DNA of 64,000 nt from Phoronis australis. Lineage: Eukaryota > Phoronida > Phoronidae. Under the pieces are notes generated by a model. That model was not told the DNA's origin and made no database searches. It saw only the letters and a list, made by a program, of their open reading frames with translations. The stretch lies in contig NMRA01000395.1 in assembly GCA_002633005.1 (NCBI GenBank), positions 12,858 to 76,857 on the forward strand, read 5' to 3'. Shown piece by piece: positions 37,974 through 50,919 of this stretch (positions are counted from its first letter, which is position 1; the number at the start of each line of letters is the position of its first letter). Made by a program: the position numbers and the translations under genes.

Positions 37974-39153
37974 ATGTCAGCATGTTCCACGCAAATTTCT
38001 TTTTCCAACGCCATTTAATCAAAAGTTATTATACCGAAAAGTTAATGTCATGATTTGAGACAAATGACGTCAAGAGTTAACCAACAAAACTTAGTCATTA
38101 AGCTAATCGAATCAAGTGACCTAATTTTACTTTTTTCATCCATATTCGGGATTGAGGTTAGGCATTGTTATAAGGCGAAGCAGAAACAGAAAATTGGTTT
38201 GCTTAAACTGTCCGGCTTATATTTTAATTTGGGACAACAAACTCTTGTGAAGGTCACGTGAGCAAAACAGAGAGGATGTCACTTGATGATGCCCGTGTAA
38301 TTCGTAGAACAGTGCAGGTAGAACACTCGAAATCTCTTTGGAAACCGCGGCACAACACGTCAATATTAGCAAAGCCGGCACACCTGTGTAACTCCCGTTT
38401 CTGCCGAACTGGAAGACGCTAGATATCATCATTGACATTCTTGATCTTTAAATTCGTTGTCGACATTAAATAGATGAGAAAAAAAAAACTAGTGATTAAC
38501 TAGTGGCAGTAGCTTTTTGGAAAACATTGTCGTGTTTTTTTTGTTAAATATTTTGAACGCTGGAGCATTCGTCCATGCACTGCATGCACTTACATGTACA
38601 GTTGTATACACCATAGCCTACGCACACGCCATGTACGGTGGGTGGTAAACTTATTTATAGTTAGCAGTTGTGTAATGCGCAATCACGGTGCTGGTAAATG
38701 CGCAAACTCTATTTTATAATTTCCAGGTCGGCCGGTACTGAGACTGTTGATCTTAAAACGGTGAGTTATATCGACTTTCACGTGTGCGTACAGCTGATGC
38801 TTAAAAACCGGACGTCCCAACCTACAACAACGCCATCTCGCGAATTATTTTCTCGACCTCCTCAATGGGTAACCTCTTATTTCTCTGCTGCACATGCTGA
38901 GTGTATATACTCCGGCGTTTCAAATCGTGCATTATGGACTGTAAATGATTTCGCAGTATCAAAAAAACGTTGTTTAATAACCGTGATCACGACAGCTGTC
39001 TTTACCATATTACCTGCAATGTAAGTGAACCCATCTCGATCGTTCAAAGACTATAGAGAGTCTTTTCAATGACAGCAATAAAATGCAACCAAGTTCAGCA
39101 ACGGCCATTGAAATATCCTAATATTAAGCTACAGTCGTATTCAATGGCATAGT
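37974..39153. repeat. Duplicated 1.17-kb segment, copy 2 (starts after an N)
   Basis: Same endpoints as copy 1 (atgtcarca to caatggcatagt), with an extra short insert (atgtacagttgt). The open frames inside both copies are identical only because of the duplication. Confidence 0.85.
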
Positions 39154-40481
39154 GTCATTTAGAAACGAGCTAGGTGACCAAATATTGTTCATTTCAAGGG
39201 ACGGGACTACATTTACATACGGTATATCCCCTCTGACTTGTGATTGATAAAATAAAATCAAAAGCCCAGAAACGAAGGCTAGACCTTCTAGCAAGAGCAT
39301 ATGTTTGATTACTCAAGAGAATACTGATCGTCTTGACTATTTTTTAATTCGAATATTATGTTGATTGCGAAGTCACACTGCGCTCATACGGCGCTTGTAT
39401 TGGTCTCTATTAAATGAGCAGCTGCGGACACAAGCCATGCTGTGATTACGCTGCCGATTATACATTTGTCGTCGCTACAGCTGTACATGGAACCGTTCAG
39501 TTGTTGATAGAATTCGACAAACTGACGAAGTAAAGGGTCGTGACAAAATAGCGAAAAAACTGTGTTTTATGTATTCTCTGCAACTTGTTTCAGAATGAGA
39601 AAGTGGACAACAGCAGGTCAGTCAAATATATAACAAAGTGCAGGTGTGTAAACATAGTCACAAAGCTGACAGTATTTGTCTTTGCCCGAAGCTGACTGCG
39701 CCCTCATAAGGCGGCGGTCGAGGAACCAAACTCGCTGAAGGCGACCTACGTTATATACCGTCAGTAGGCACACAAAACCTCACTTTGCGTCACACCTTCG
39801 AATTTGTCATGTTTTATAATTTAATTTTTTCGTTACAAACGGGTCTCATAATTAAACAGATGTACTAGGGCCTTCATCGTGAAGCTTCCGGCTCGTATCG
39901 ATTCCGAGCCTAATGTAATTTGTTATACCACTACCACTGTAAAAACACAATGCACTTGAACTGAATGGATGTTCACAAGCGCACCTTACAATATGTAACA
40001 ATCTTTGGAACCACTGAAACTAATACTGTACCAGACATTTTTATGGACCTCCGAAATGGAACATGCACATCCCTGTACATGAACATCTGTTACCACGGCA
40101 ACATGCTCTCTAAATATTTACACAGACATACACGCTGTTGCGCAGACTATCGCTCACATCTGCACAATCACTCTTCACACATATTCGAACCATCATTAGC
40201 TGTAGCGTACGTAGCAAGGTCGTCAATCAAATCCCACATTTTGATGATCTCATGAACTGCGGGCTTGGCCTCATTCTACTGCTATAGGCACATCAATTGT
40301 TCTTTTATATACTGGAATTGCAAATGTACTGACAACGAGGTATTAGAGGCTAGGTTTTCTACACTAGGAACCGCCTATAAATGTTACCACACAATATACA
40401 TGTACAGTGCTTCCTTTTTGATGATTGAAATTTAGTGGTGGCATGCGCAGAAGACACATAGATTAAGCAAGGCCTACTTGC
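39154..40481. other. No gene recognised (probable intron if the 41.1-kb exon is real)
   Basis: One 96-codon plus frame without family resemblance; nothing else seen. Confidence 0.4.
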
Positions 40482-40721
40482 ATACGCGCACCCAGCCTAA
40501 AAATGGGGGACTCGAATTTTTGATAACGTGGACCTTTTCAGATTCACGGGATACGTTCAGAGGTATGAAATGTGCATTCGCCAAATTTTGGTAGCTCCTG
40601 TCGTGTTAGCGGACTTGTGTCTTGTTTTCTTATTTATTTCGGAGTTTTTGGGTCTCTGAGGAAGACTTTTTTGCCCAATTCGATCATTCGAGCCCCCGAG
40701 CCCCCCGCTGGGTTCGCGCAT
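40482..40721 (-). mobile_element. GCGCGCACCCAG-family MITE, copy C (reverse orientation)
   Basis: Same family reversed: it starts ATACGCGCACCCAGCC, continues ctcgaatttttg, and ends with the G/C-rich segment and ggttcgcgcat. Confidence 0.68.
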
Positions 40722-41023
40722 GACATTTACATGTATGTGCACTATCAATTACATGTAATTGTCCGCTGATTTCAAAAATATTTCCTGCCTTTTGTATAAG
40801 AGATACAGAAAAAACTGGAAAAAAAACTCGGAGCAAAACAGACGCAGTCACTCGATTCAGTCTTAATACAATACTACAGTTGGCGTGCTTTCAGTTGGAG
40901 TGACAGGAACGGATAGTTGAATACAACTAAAACTGATTGCCTGTACATGCAGCTGAACATGCACAACAGTAGATCGGAGCGTAATGACCTGCTTGAAAGC
41001 CCAGTGGACACCGTAGCACTTAC

Positions 41024-41107
41024 CTGGTTAAAACATACACGTATGAACAGCTTAACCGGTATTCTTGATGTACTTGGTTTGTTGCGTTGATTATCGGAGA
41101 TGCTAGC
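41024..41107 (-). CDS. Candidate upstream MTCL exon (84 nt)
   Basis: Acceptor attcattcttcgttcag and a perfect gtaagt donor frame 28 open codons, phase 0 at both ends, containing NKPSTSRIPVKLF. It would join exon 1 of the model in frame across a 4.6-kb intron. I cannot confirm homology, and a second frame is also open, so this is inferred only from splice signals, phase and strand. Confidence 0.38.
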
Positions 41108-41844
41108 CTGAACGAAGAATGAATGTTTTAAATGAATTACTGGATCAATTATTCTGCGGCTATTGTTGGTTTTGCGCTTTATGCATCTATAAACGTTGTT
41201 CAAAAGAGTTACGAGGAAATGATGTTTAATGTATACGCTGGCTACAGGTGTATGTCTTGGGAAATCACCCCTCTTACAAAAGAAGCAGTGGTGGGATTTT
41301 GAGAACAGCTGATGGCTTACACTTAGCTCGTGCTATGCGACGCATTTGTCCAAATTGGGGGTTGGGGAGTCCAGTTTCGAAAACAAAATTATTGGTGACC
41401 GACACCGTAGCACAAAGAATTGAAAGTAAACAAGAAACGACTGCGCCCTCACTGACCGCGACACTGACAGTGGTTTTAAATGGGTATTGTACGGTGTATT
41501 TGTAAAAAGGGCAACTATATGGACATGTTTAATTTAACACAGACAGTAATAATGGACTCGTATACACTTGAAGTGACACCCCAATAGCCTATGCTTACCT
41601 AGAGGCTTTGGTACCTCAGTGGCCTGCAGAGATTCAAGCTGATTCCAAGAAAAAGATCGTAATGGTCAAGTGGACGCATGATGCTACCAAAGAAATTGAA
41701 CTACTTTCACGCTCGTTTTCGCACGTGCATCCGCTACGGACGAACCAAATGATTGTTTAGTGTCTGGTCCGGTATTCAAATAATTATATAAATTGGTGCA
41801 GGTGCTCTTGACCAATCATTAGAGAGTAGAAAGACATAAGCAGG

Positions 41845-42404
41845 CTCACTGGATCCCTGCGTGTCCGCTAGGGGGAAGAGGACAAGTAGGTATCATTCAG
41901 CAGCACAGTTTTTGTGACTGGTTGATGTAACCTCGGCAGTCATTGGTTCCCTTTACAACAAAGAAAGAAAACGGACTGAACGATTTAGCTTTGTTAACAT
42001 TTTCTTTTTACTGCAAATATCTCGTTTCTACAGTAATGTTTAATAGCCGCATGCTTGAAGCACATACGGGGGACTCAAATGTAGCCGATTTTACCGGTGT
42101 GATATACATGTACCTGCGGGAATACAAGACAGCAACGAAAACAAAATCAACGACAGTAGAAAAATGCACAACGACATACAACTTTCCTATTCACTTCTCA
42201 ACATATCCCAATTAACCGCCGATTTGTATAACACACCACAAACTATAACCACATAGTTACACTTCCCCAATCATGCTAATTTGTTTATGTAAAACGCTAC
42301 CTGTTGAGAATTCGACCAGCCAATCAGAAATGCCGTTGTAGACATTTTTCCCCGAAGAAAAGTTAAATGATACCCCCTAGCGGACACGCGGGGAACCATC
42401 GAGG
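41845..42404. mobile_element. hAT-like non-autonomous element, copy 1
   Basis: Left end CTCACTGGATCCCTGCGTG and inverted right end CCTCGATGGTTCCCCGCGTG, with the subterminal CCGCTAGGGGG shared. It is flanked by the 8-bp direct repeat TAAGCAGG (41837-41844 and 42405-42412), the size made by hAT transposases. 560 bp, no transposase. The interior resembles the copy at 44842. Confidence 0.72.
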
Positions 42405-42412
42405 TAAGCAGG

Positions 42413-44360
42413 TGCCTTAGTGGGCGATTGGCTTTGAGCCAAATTGCCAGTTCTTCGGGTGCCTAAGCTTGGAACTGCCAGATTGAACATGATCACGTGG
42501 CATGAGCACGCCATGGGGGATAATAAGAGTCAAGTACGTTGATCAGGTAACAACATAGTCACAAGTGTAGCTCAAGTTTCGTAGCATCAAAATCATGAAA
42601 AAAGAGGTGTACTCAGCTGGGTACATTGGTCTGGTGCCTTACTCTATCTACGTGGTTTGCCTTGACCGCAACTGGAAAGACTACAAAAGGCTGGTATTTA
42701 AAAACGACATTCAAGGTAAAATTTCTACCAAGACTTGCCTTACATTATTGCCGGTTTTCTTAACAAAGTTCAAGACAACACCTGTTTCATCTTGGTACAG
42801 AATTGTGGTATTATATCCCTACGGCCAGTCACGACCAAACATAACACGGCAATTTGTTTACCGGATTTCTACATACATGTACATGTACCGGTACAACGTT
42901 GCTTTCGTTCGCTGTCAAGACTAGAATATACAGTATGAACGCTTATTGAAGCAGTATGGCTTTTCACACTCGTCTGAGGGTGGATTTGCATTAGTTTGTT
43001 GTGCTGATAACTGAAGAAGGTCTCTTCATTCTATCCCTGGCCAGGAGAGGCATCTTCGGAAGTTCCACGGAAAGTTCAACACAGAAAACTTGAACTCGGA
43101 GAAGGCTACCTATCCAATGCACACGTAGCTGACGGAAGAAATCCGTGAAGGAGAAGATGGCGCAAATTATGTCATCAGGGCTCAATTTTATTATATAAAT
43201 CGTGATTTTACATTTAAACTTACTCTACGTGAAGCTTTCAGTACGTCAGAGAGTGCTGTTGAATGATGCTTTTGACGGAATGTTCAACAGTTTGCAGATG
43301 TGTTAAGATGATTTTGCAGCAAATAGTGTCAATAATGCGTGTCGTTTGTTATCATGCATTGCTGAAGTGACATGTTGGGCCTCATTTGTTGCAGAAGTGC
43401 CATCGATATTACAATATTTTGATAAAGTATTGGTTATGTTAGTTCAGTGTTGTAATTAATTTAGGACCTTTGTAATTTTCAGTTCATATAGTATTGAAAA
43501 TATGATACATGCTTAGTTTTCAATATGTTAATGAAATAATTTCAAAATTCCAAGATTTGTGTAATTTTTGTAGTTTTTGCTTAATGTTTCGTTTTACAGC
43601 CGGTAATTACGTGAATGGGATAAATTCTTCAATTGAGAATGGGTACAATTATCAGAGTTTAGACTTGATTTATATCTCTGATATATAATGTGACCATAAT
43701 TTGAAATTCTCTTTCTCATCCCTGATTTTATAGTTTACATGGACTAAAATTTGACAGCCTCGACAAGCTTGATAAATCTTAATTCCATTTTGTTCCTCAC
43801 TGGTAAAGTTCAGTTTTTAAGTCTGTCTTTCAAGAAAGTTCTCACACTTTTCCGTGTTTTTCGTGTTTTACCAAAGTGCTATTTACTGTCTCACGATTAA
43901 GAACATTTTTATTTTGTAATATTCATTAAACAGTTTATTGCGTCAATTGCTTTTGTTTTTTTTCATTTGCCTTCAGAATAAAACAGCTTCCAGTGCCTAA
44001 TTTTTCGTAAAACACACTCCAACTCAAACTCGGATAATAACCTATCATGCGTAAGATTCAATTACAAAATTTTCCGTTTTCATTGTACATGTTATTTTCG
44101 CTGAGTTTATATTTTCTAGGTTGCTGGCAGTTCAACGCCTACGATGGTAGCCGCGGTTTCACCACGGCGCCTGAAAATAATTTGAGGCTGGGGGGACTAA
44201 GTACGCGGATTACCGCTAAGGTGTACACGTACGTATGCAGCAGATACAAGCTAATTCCAAGCCTGTGTGCAGGGTTTTGACGTCTGACGTGGGTGGCTTC
44301 TTCGATGTTTCTGGAAAAGATACCTATCTTCACAGTTGCCGAATCAATATGACCGTTTAC
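42413..44360. other. No gene recognised
   Basis: Contains a 109-codon plus frame (42595-42924) I do not recognise, then a strongly AT-rich stretch (43190-44040). Confidence 0.4.
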
Positions 44361-44447
44361 CTGTCGAAGCCTGCTCCGTAATGCATCTACATGTACAAAC
44401 AATTCTGTTGAAGTCAGTCGTTCGTTGCAGGCAATGACCAAAGAAAC
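44361..44447 (-). CDS. Weak candidate upstream exon (87 nt)
   Basis: Twenty-nine open codons ending VDALRSRLRQ, with donor gtaaac after cgacag. The acceptor side (gagcgaaagcag) has a poor pyrimidine tract. Phase 0 would let it join the 41.1-kb candidate. It includes a TACATGTA repeat word, which lowers trust. Confidence 0.18.
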
Positions 44448-44689
44448 CTGCTTTCGCTCGCTTAACCGTTTTCACAATGGATATTTACTAGGTTGATTGA
44501 CATTTTTAGATATAAACTTAGTTTTGTAATCAATTTCTTTTTCAGTACTTGCGCGCGATGAAAGTCACATGTATTGGAACACTGTTCAAATGGGAACACC
44601 CACTTATCTTCTCATTTCAAAGCCATAACGGATATTAACACCGTTCAACGGCTTCAGTTTAAAATAAAATCCGTTGCAGATTGTCTGCC

Positions 44690-44707
44690 ATGTCGGAGAC
44701 TTCTAAG
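44690..44707 (+). CDS. Candidate first coding exon of a plus-strand SANT/Myb-like gene
   Basis: An ATG in good context (gccatgtcg) gives MSETSK and runs directly into a consensus gtaagt donor. It joins in phase 0 to the candidate exon at 45805. An hAT-like element (44842-45417) sits in the intervening intron. Only 18 coding bases, so it rests on the join. Confidence 0.28.
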
Positions 44708-44841
44708 GTAAGTAAAAATCAAATCTTCGTCCATGTCTTGCCTTGTTTTCCAGGAAGTACCTGCACCTGTTACCTTGCGTTAGTCGTCAACTCCCAATGT
44801 TTGTTTACGACATTCAAAGCCGCATCGATCACGTTAAGAAT

Positions 44842-45417
44842 CTCGTTGGTTCCCTGCGTGCTTAGCCCAGTCAGCACGCAGGCGCTTTAGCATTTGTCGA
44901 TGTAACCTCAGCAGTCATTGGTTAGCTTTACAACACCGTGAAAAAATGGCGAACTGTGAACGATTTTTAGCCTTGTCATGCAAGTGGCGTCGCAACAACT
45001 ATTTCGTTTGTGCAGTAATGTTTAATAGCCGCGTGGTTGAAGCACATACATGTACAATAATTAAATCTGGCCGATTTAACCGGTTTGTTATTCATATTGT
45101 ATGAATAGACAGGACACTATCGTAAACAAAAGTCATCGACAGTAGAAAGATGCATTCCGAAAAGGCGCAATCACAATTTCTAGGTTTCACATTTCCTGAA
45201 CATAAATTTTAAGCACCGATTTGTCTGTACAACAGACCACATTTACACTTCAGTCCATTAGCCATGCCAGTTTGTTTGCGTAAAGCGCTGCCTGTTGAGA
45301 ATTTGACTAGCCAATCAGAAACGCCGATGTAAAAAAATTTACCGAAGAAAATTAAGTGATACCTGCGTGCTGGCACGGCTACCGCCACACCTAGCGGCAC
45401 GCAGGGAACCAGCGAGG
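44842..45417. mobile_element. hAT-like non-autonomous element, copy 2
   Basis: Left end CTCGTTGGTTCCCTGCGTG; right end inverted CCTCGCTGGTTCCCTGCGTG. It is flanked by TTAAGAAT and TGAAGAAT, an 8-bp target duplication with one mismatch. The interior shares gtaatgtttaatagccgc and other blocks with copy 1. 576 bp. Confidence 0.72.
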
Positions 45418-45804
45418 TGAAGAATGTCCTCGCGTGAACAGTGCTGCTATGTTGGACCTAGAGAATGGACGGCTCCGATCTATTCTGGCGAAGTAACAAC
45501 ACTTAATAAGAAAGTCAACTTACGTGACGTTTCAAAAAGGAAGTAATTTGCACAAATTCCGTCTGCGCGATCGTGGCTAATATTGAACCATCAGTAGTCA
45601 CTTATACCGGAGGTCCAATGTTGTAGATTAGTGGTTCAATTTGCGTGACCCATGACAAATTTCAGTAAGTAAATTAACTGTTTGTTTTGAAAAACTGATC
45701 AAAATTTCGGACTGTACTATTCTTAACCTTATTTCTTACGGTACCTGCGATTATTACACGGGGTCAATTAGTTGTTTGTCAGGAAAGCATATTTTCTTCC
45801 ACAG

Positions 45805-45860
45805 GAAATTGGTCGGTGGACTGAAGAGGAAGCACAAAGCACTCACCTGCTTGGCATCCG
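45805..45860 (+). CDS. Candidate second exon with a SANT/Myb-like start (GRWTEEE)
   Basis: The acceptor attttcttccacag is followed in phase 0 by EIGRWTEEEAQSTHLLGI. GRWTEEE followed by a short helix is the usual start of a SANT/Myb repeat. The frame stops at 45862 unless a gtgatg donor at 45861 is used. No matching third exon was found downstream, so this may be a decayed copy or gene fragment. Confidence 0.28.
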
Positions 45861-46025
45861 GTGATGATTTCAAAGTGCAGTTTACTTTGTTTTTACATGA
45901 TTGTATTGTCAACATTACCAAACCTTCATTTACAGCACTGCACATCACCACCGTGAATCAAATATCCCCAAAAACAAGGCCCGGAATCGACAAGAAGTGA
46001 ATTTCACTAGTTTCTTAGCTCCACG

Positions 46026-46345
46026 CAGTGGCGGATTTAGGGGGGGGGGGCAAGGGGGTCATGGCCCCCCATAAAGTTTTCCCAGATAGATACCGTTTGA
46101 CAGTTCGGGGTGCAATTTGCTGACTAGCATATGCGCGCACCCCAGGGACCTCGGGGAGCAAATGTACAATGCATAGGTATTGAACAAACCCCGTTTACCG
46201 TTTTTTTTTTAGTAATAAGGTACACGAACCCAAAAATTCGAAACCCCTGCATCCCTACAATTTAGTCTGGGCTCACGCATATGGCAAAGTTCTGATTGTT
46301 ACTGTGGCCTGGCCCAACTAACTCAAAATCCTGGATCCGCACCTG
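46026..46345. mobile_element. CAGTGGCGGATTTAGG-type TIR element hosting a nested MITE
   Basis: Left end CAGTGGCGGATTTAGG, right end inverted CAGGTGCGGATCCAGGATTT. CAGNGGCGG termini are common among hAT-like MITEs. Removing the nested copy (46131-46280) leaves about 170 bp, close to the 165-bp relative at 49500. Confidence 0.58.
46131..46280 (+). mobile_element. GCGCGCACCCAG-family MITE, copy D (deleted, nested)
   Basis: ATGCGCGCACCCCAG and inverted ATGCGTGAGCCCAG enclose 150 bp with the shared aaaaattcgaaacccc block; the central part is missing. It sits inside the CAGTGGCGG element at 46026-46345. Confidence 0.62.
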
Positions 46346-49300
46346 ACATGAGTGTGACGTATGAATGTAGGCAGCGGATGCGTGTCGTGTCCACCACCAC
46401 GCGAGTTCTTGTACAAACGTGTGCCATATCCGCGCTTCTCTGACGTCCCGCAGGAAAGACAGCATGGTCAACAACTGAGTTGTCACAACCAACGCAAACG
46501 CGACGCCTCGGCATTCTTTATCCTCATACTACACCAGTAACCACGGGAAAATGAGCAGCAATAATTGACGACTTTTTACGCTAAAACAATGGAGGTCGAA
46601 TATATGTTTCGATTGGTTTCGCGATTCTGCTAGTATGTGTCGAGCAATAAAAGCTCATAATTTGAGATCATGTCTATGAATGTTCCAATTTGACAGCTGA
46701 TACACTGGTGGTGTGAGTTTCTTGTGCCAAACAGAAGTCTACTAGCACAGAAAGCCCCTCACTTTTCTCGGACATTCCACACACGCCCTCTGTTTCTGAA
46801 GCGCCAAAATTTAAATCATTTAAGGTATGAATTGAATTAATCTTGTTTTGAGTAAACCTTTTGCATTTGCACTTACGACCACATTTAATGGACCACTGAC
46901 CAAATACAAAAATCATACGTGGTCTAATTTAAAGAAGCCGTCTTTTACTATGAGACTTTTCTAATTTTTAATTTTTGCCATAAGTTCACAGTTGAAATGA
47001 AATTCCTTCTGGTGCTTGTCTACATTTTGTATTAAAGTAAATTTGCTTCATGATCGTTCACTTCAATGTCACGCATGTAGTTAGTGTGTCCAATATAGGT
47101 GACGTCCTTCTCTGATTTACTAGACATTCGTTTCCGCAACAGTATGTGTGGCACTCAATAGTTTTTTATACCATGGCTAGGTTTTCCTTTCCCAGTTTCA
47201 TTAAAATGACGACCGGGTTGACTAGGCATTTTAACATTTATTCGGCGTTGGAAAGCTACGATTGGCATTTGGTTGTCTTTTGAGTCTATTCTGATTGAAA
47301 AAAAGTTCTTTACCATTTGATCCGTTGTTCTCAGAACATGATTTTCTAAAACATTTACTATGATCACGTGAGAAGCTGAAATTTAGTAGGAAACGCGGAT
47401 AACCTTCAGACACTTCGGGTTCGGTTCGTGAAAAGTGTCTGGTCAGCATATGCCACCCATATGGTTTCTATAATATGGAGGTTTTAGACAGTCTGAACGT
47501 GCTCAGTGTCTCCCAGTTCACTGTAATCAAGTGCTAATGGTGGCTTTGGGGTTTAAATTGCCAATTGTGTATTTTTGCTGATAAACTATGCCATTTAGAT
47601 ATCACTTATATGGAAATGTGTGTAAAATTTTTGAAGACTTTGGCCTAGTATACTCTATATATTTCCAGGTTCTGTGGAACACGAGGTGGAGCTGCGTGGA
47701 CCACATTTTCCAAGCCAAAAACCAGACAGAACAAAACGTTGAGTGTCACCTTAGCATTCGAATCGCATTTTGTTTGTGCAGAATTACAAAAGTGTGGGTT
47801 TATAGATAATAATAACCTTAAATTTGGGCTTCTACGTGTATGGCCACAGAAATGTTTTACACAGAAGTTCCCAGGGTCATTGTGATATTTTTCAGCGAAA
47901 ATACGAGCTTTTTGCTGAGAAATAGAAACCAAGCTGCAATCACGTTTAAAAAAGGCTGGGTTCACTGCCTTCAAGATTCGGGAAAAATAAGGACAATTCA
48001 GGTAAAACAAGGAAATATTCGGGCAGCGCAACACCCAATGAAAAAATATGTCGATTTCTTAGTTTTGTTTAGGCAGAGTTAAAAGCATGGCAATTGCATT
48101 TGCTCGTGTACCTCACAAGAAAAATGAAAACTCATTCCTCCAACTCGGCAAAATACAATACAACTTTAAAAAGCCTTGACCCATATCATCTGATGGCGTG
48201 GAAGACTTTAAACGCAATATTTGACCAGTTCAAGAGACTATGTGATGCCATCGTGATAATTAGCAGAGTTGCCACGATGCGTGCCGACGTCAACAAGGGT
48301 TAAGGCACCAGTGTTTCTAAAATAAGTACACGTTTATGACAAACAAACATACGTGGTACGTGGAAATGAAAATCATCCTTGACTTCAGTTTCACCATCGC
48401 CAATGAAGTGAACTTACCGGTCTCTTCTGGTAATATGCAAGACAGATTGAAAATGTCAGTGAGGTATGTTTTTAACCTCTGTAAATTTGCCATTTATTTG
48501 ACATTTCCTAACAGGTGCCGTATAGGTAGAGTTGTTAAGAAAGGCGTCGCCATTATACAGATGGATGGGCCAGCTTGCGTATTTATGTACATGTATATAA
48601 ATACACGCGCATGTGTAAACAATACCAGGTTAGTTTCTCTCAAGATAAAAATGGCATCCAAGAACTGTGTGTATCACGGTTCTACAAAATATAAGTCCGA
48701 TAACGGCAAAAAATGTCGAACAATTTAATTACCAATATTTCTAAACCCACACTAGCCTGTTAACACCAATTTCTAATTAACTTACGTTTACACGACGTTT
48801 CTGCTCTCTTCAGAGATTACGGCATTCACACACACGGTCATGGCTATCCTTATGACAAACAGGTTTTAAATTCTGTGATAAACTGCCAACCATTCAATCA
48901 AAGCTCACATGCAAATGTTGACGGCGTTCACGGATGTATCTCTGGCAATTTGCAAGATGTGAAATTTGGCAATCGTCAATGAACGTGGCAGTGGATGGCG
49001 ACGACTTTTTAGGGTATCCGGTTACAGTACCAGTGTGCACCTTACGTGAAGTATTTAAAGAGGTTTACCTTTGTACCTTCGCTATTCCGTAACGGATGAT
49101 CAAATAGGTTTCCATTAAGGATTCGGCGACGCCTGCCTATCTTCGAAAGGAGTAGGCGTATTCTGCATCACGCCATTTGTATTATCTATATGCCTCTCCT
49201 TATCTGTCCAACCGTTCCAATGATCTAGTGGAAATTTTAATGCTTTACGTTGTTCGTTGTATACTCGACATTCATTAACAGATTACCATGAACATTTTTA

Positions 49301-49499
49301 ATAGTAGGTTTCGCTATCAAAATGGCGACGAATTATTTCCATTTGCGGACGAATTCCATGTATTAAGCGACACCTAGTGACATTTTTATTGCCCCGACAT
49401 CGTCAATATTTAAAGTGACATTAAAAGGACCATTTGGTGATTCATAAGCGCGTACTCTAAATACGAACAACCTTAATAGCGGCAGGCCCTACTGTAAAG
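46346..49499. other. No gene recognised
   Basis: Several overlapping frames up to 130 codons on both strands without splice signals or family motifs. Confidence 0.4.
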
Positions 49500-49664
49500 C
49501 AGGGGATCCAGGATTTATAGTTGGGGGGGAGGCAGGGCAGAGTATTAGCCAGGATTTTGCCCGTCAGATATTCGCACCCCCGATCTGAACTGCTAAATGG
49601 AATTTGGTAGTGTCTTAGGGGGGGGGGGCATGGGCTACTTGCCCCCCATCTAAATCCGCCACTG
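49500..49664. mobile_element. CAGTGGCGGATTTAGG-type TIR element
   Basis: Left end CAGGGGATCCAGGATTTA, right end inverted CAGTGGCGGATTTAGATGG, with G-rich tracts inside both ends. 165 bp; no clean target duplication. Confidence 0.6.
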
Positions 49665-50919
49665 CATGAAACATGACAATAACGCTCGATTGGATGTGAT
49701 ATTCTCCACGCTCAGAAATGTTAACTGCAAAGTATTTTTCTCATGGCCTATGCATTTTTAGTTGCCTGGGTCTACAATCTTTTTACTCTAAATAAAACTA
49801 GAATTTAATTTTAACACTTCCCGCTCTACTTTGGTAAGAACTGAAGACAAGTATCTGTTATCGTGTGCTCGAGTATATTATGGTTTACGCGAATGACTTA
49901 AACAAATTTGACACTTGATGTACCCACCAACACGGTTTGCGAAACCTATACGATACTCAAGTATAGAATAATCAATAATTATCTGAAGATCGTATGTGCA
50001 TGTAAGCATAACGGTAGATGATAAATATATAGTCCAGGTCTTAGTGGGTCCTATAACGACTCCACTTGTTAGATGTGCGCACCGCCCTATCACACAACAT
50101 CATTGTTATGCAAAAAAAAACACGCAATGCTTCCAAAANCTCTCTCGTAATTTTATCAGTACTGGTGGAATTTACTGCATGTAGGCCTATGTACATTGCA
50201 TGTCACTCGTGCCTGAGCAAGTTCGAAAAATGACACCTTAATGCGCATTAAGGGAAAAATCCACGGTTTTGATGATTAAGGACTTCCAACCGCACGACGG
50301 ATGAACCTGTCTAGAGAAATATGTCAGAACTAAAAACTCACCTTTCGTCCGTCACGGCGTTCCGTTAAGCACAGTAACAGTCCTTTGGGAGTATCACCTC
50401 GGGATTCAACCTTATTTGGACACTTCGGCAGCAGTTACGCGGAACACGTCTAAATATAGAAAATCTTCGTTTACACTTACGTGGAGATCATATGAATGGG
50501 GTGACCCTGAACTAGTACCGGTGGAATTTTATTAGATTCATATAGAACAGCCTGCTGTGAATTACGAACAAATCAGCCTTGCAGTAGAAACGGCTTCAGC
50601 AGCGGCGATCATGAGAGTCACTTGTAAAGAGGTGGGTTTCACATTACAAAAGATGTACATGTTTTAATAAACAGAGCTTACACCCAGGGACCCAGCTTCT
50701 AAGTAAACACCTGCTGAGTGTCAGGAGCGTGTTGAACAAACACTCGGAATCAAGGGTCTTCTTATAATTTCAGTTAGCATAGCTGACGACTGCCACGTGT
50801 TCCTTCGTTTTGAAATTTGTTGCAGTTTCCGGGTAAGTTCTAACGCAATGCAAGTACATGTACGTCAATGTGTAGGAATTCGGTGGCTGGAAGAACGAAA
50901 AAAGATTATTATCTCTTCA

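Noticed and set aside
37517-39024. Two near-identical 108-codon frames (37517-37843 and 38698-39024)
   Set aside because: They are identical only because the segment is duplicated around an N; no family motif or splice support.
42595-42924. 109-codon plus frame
   Set aside because: Composition is not distinctive, contains TACATGTA repeats, no recognised motif.
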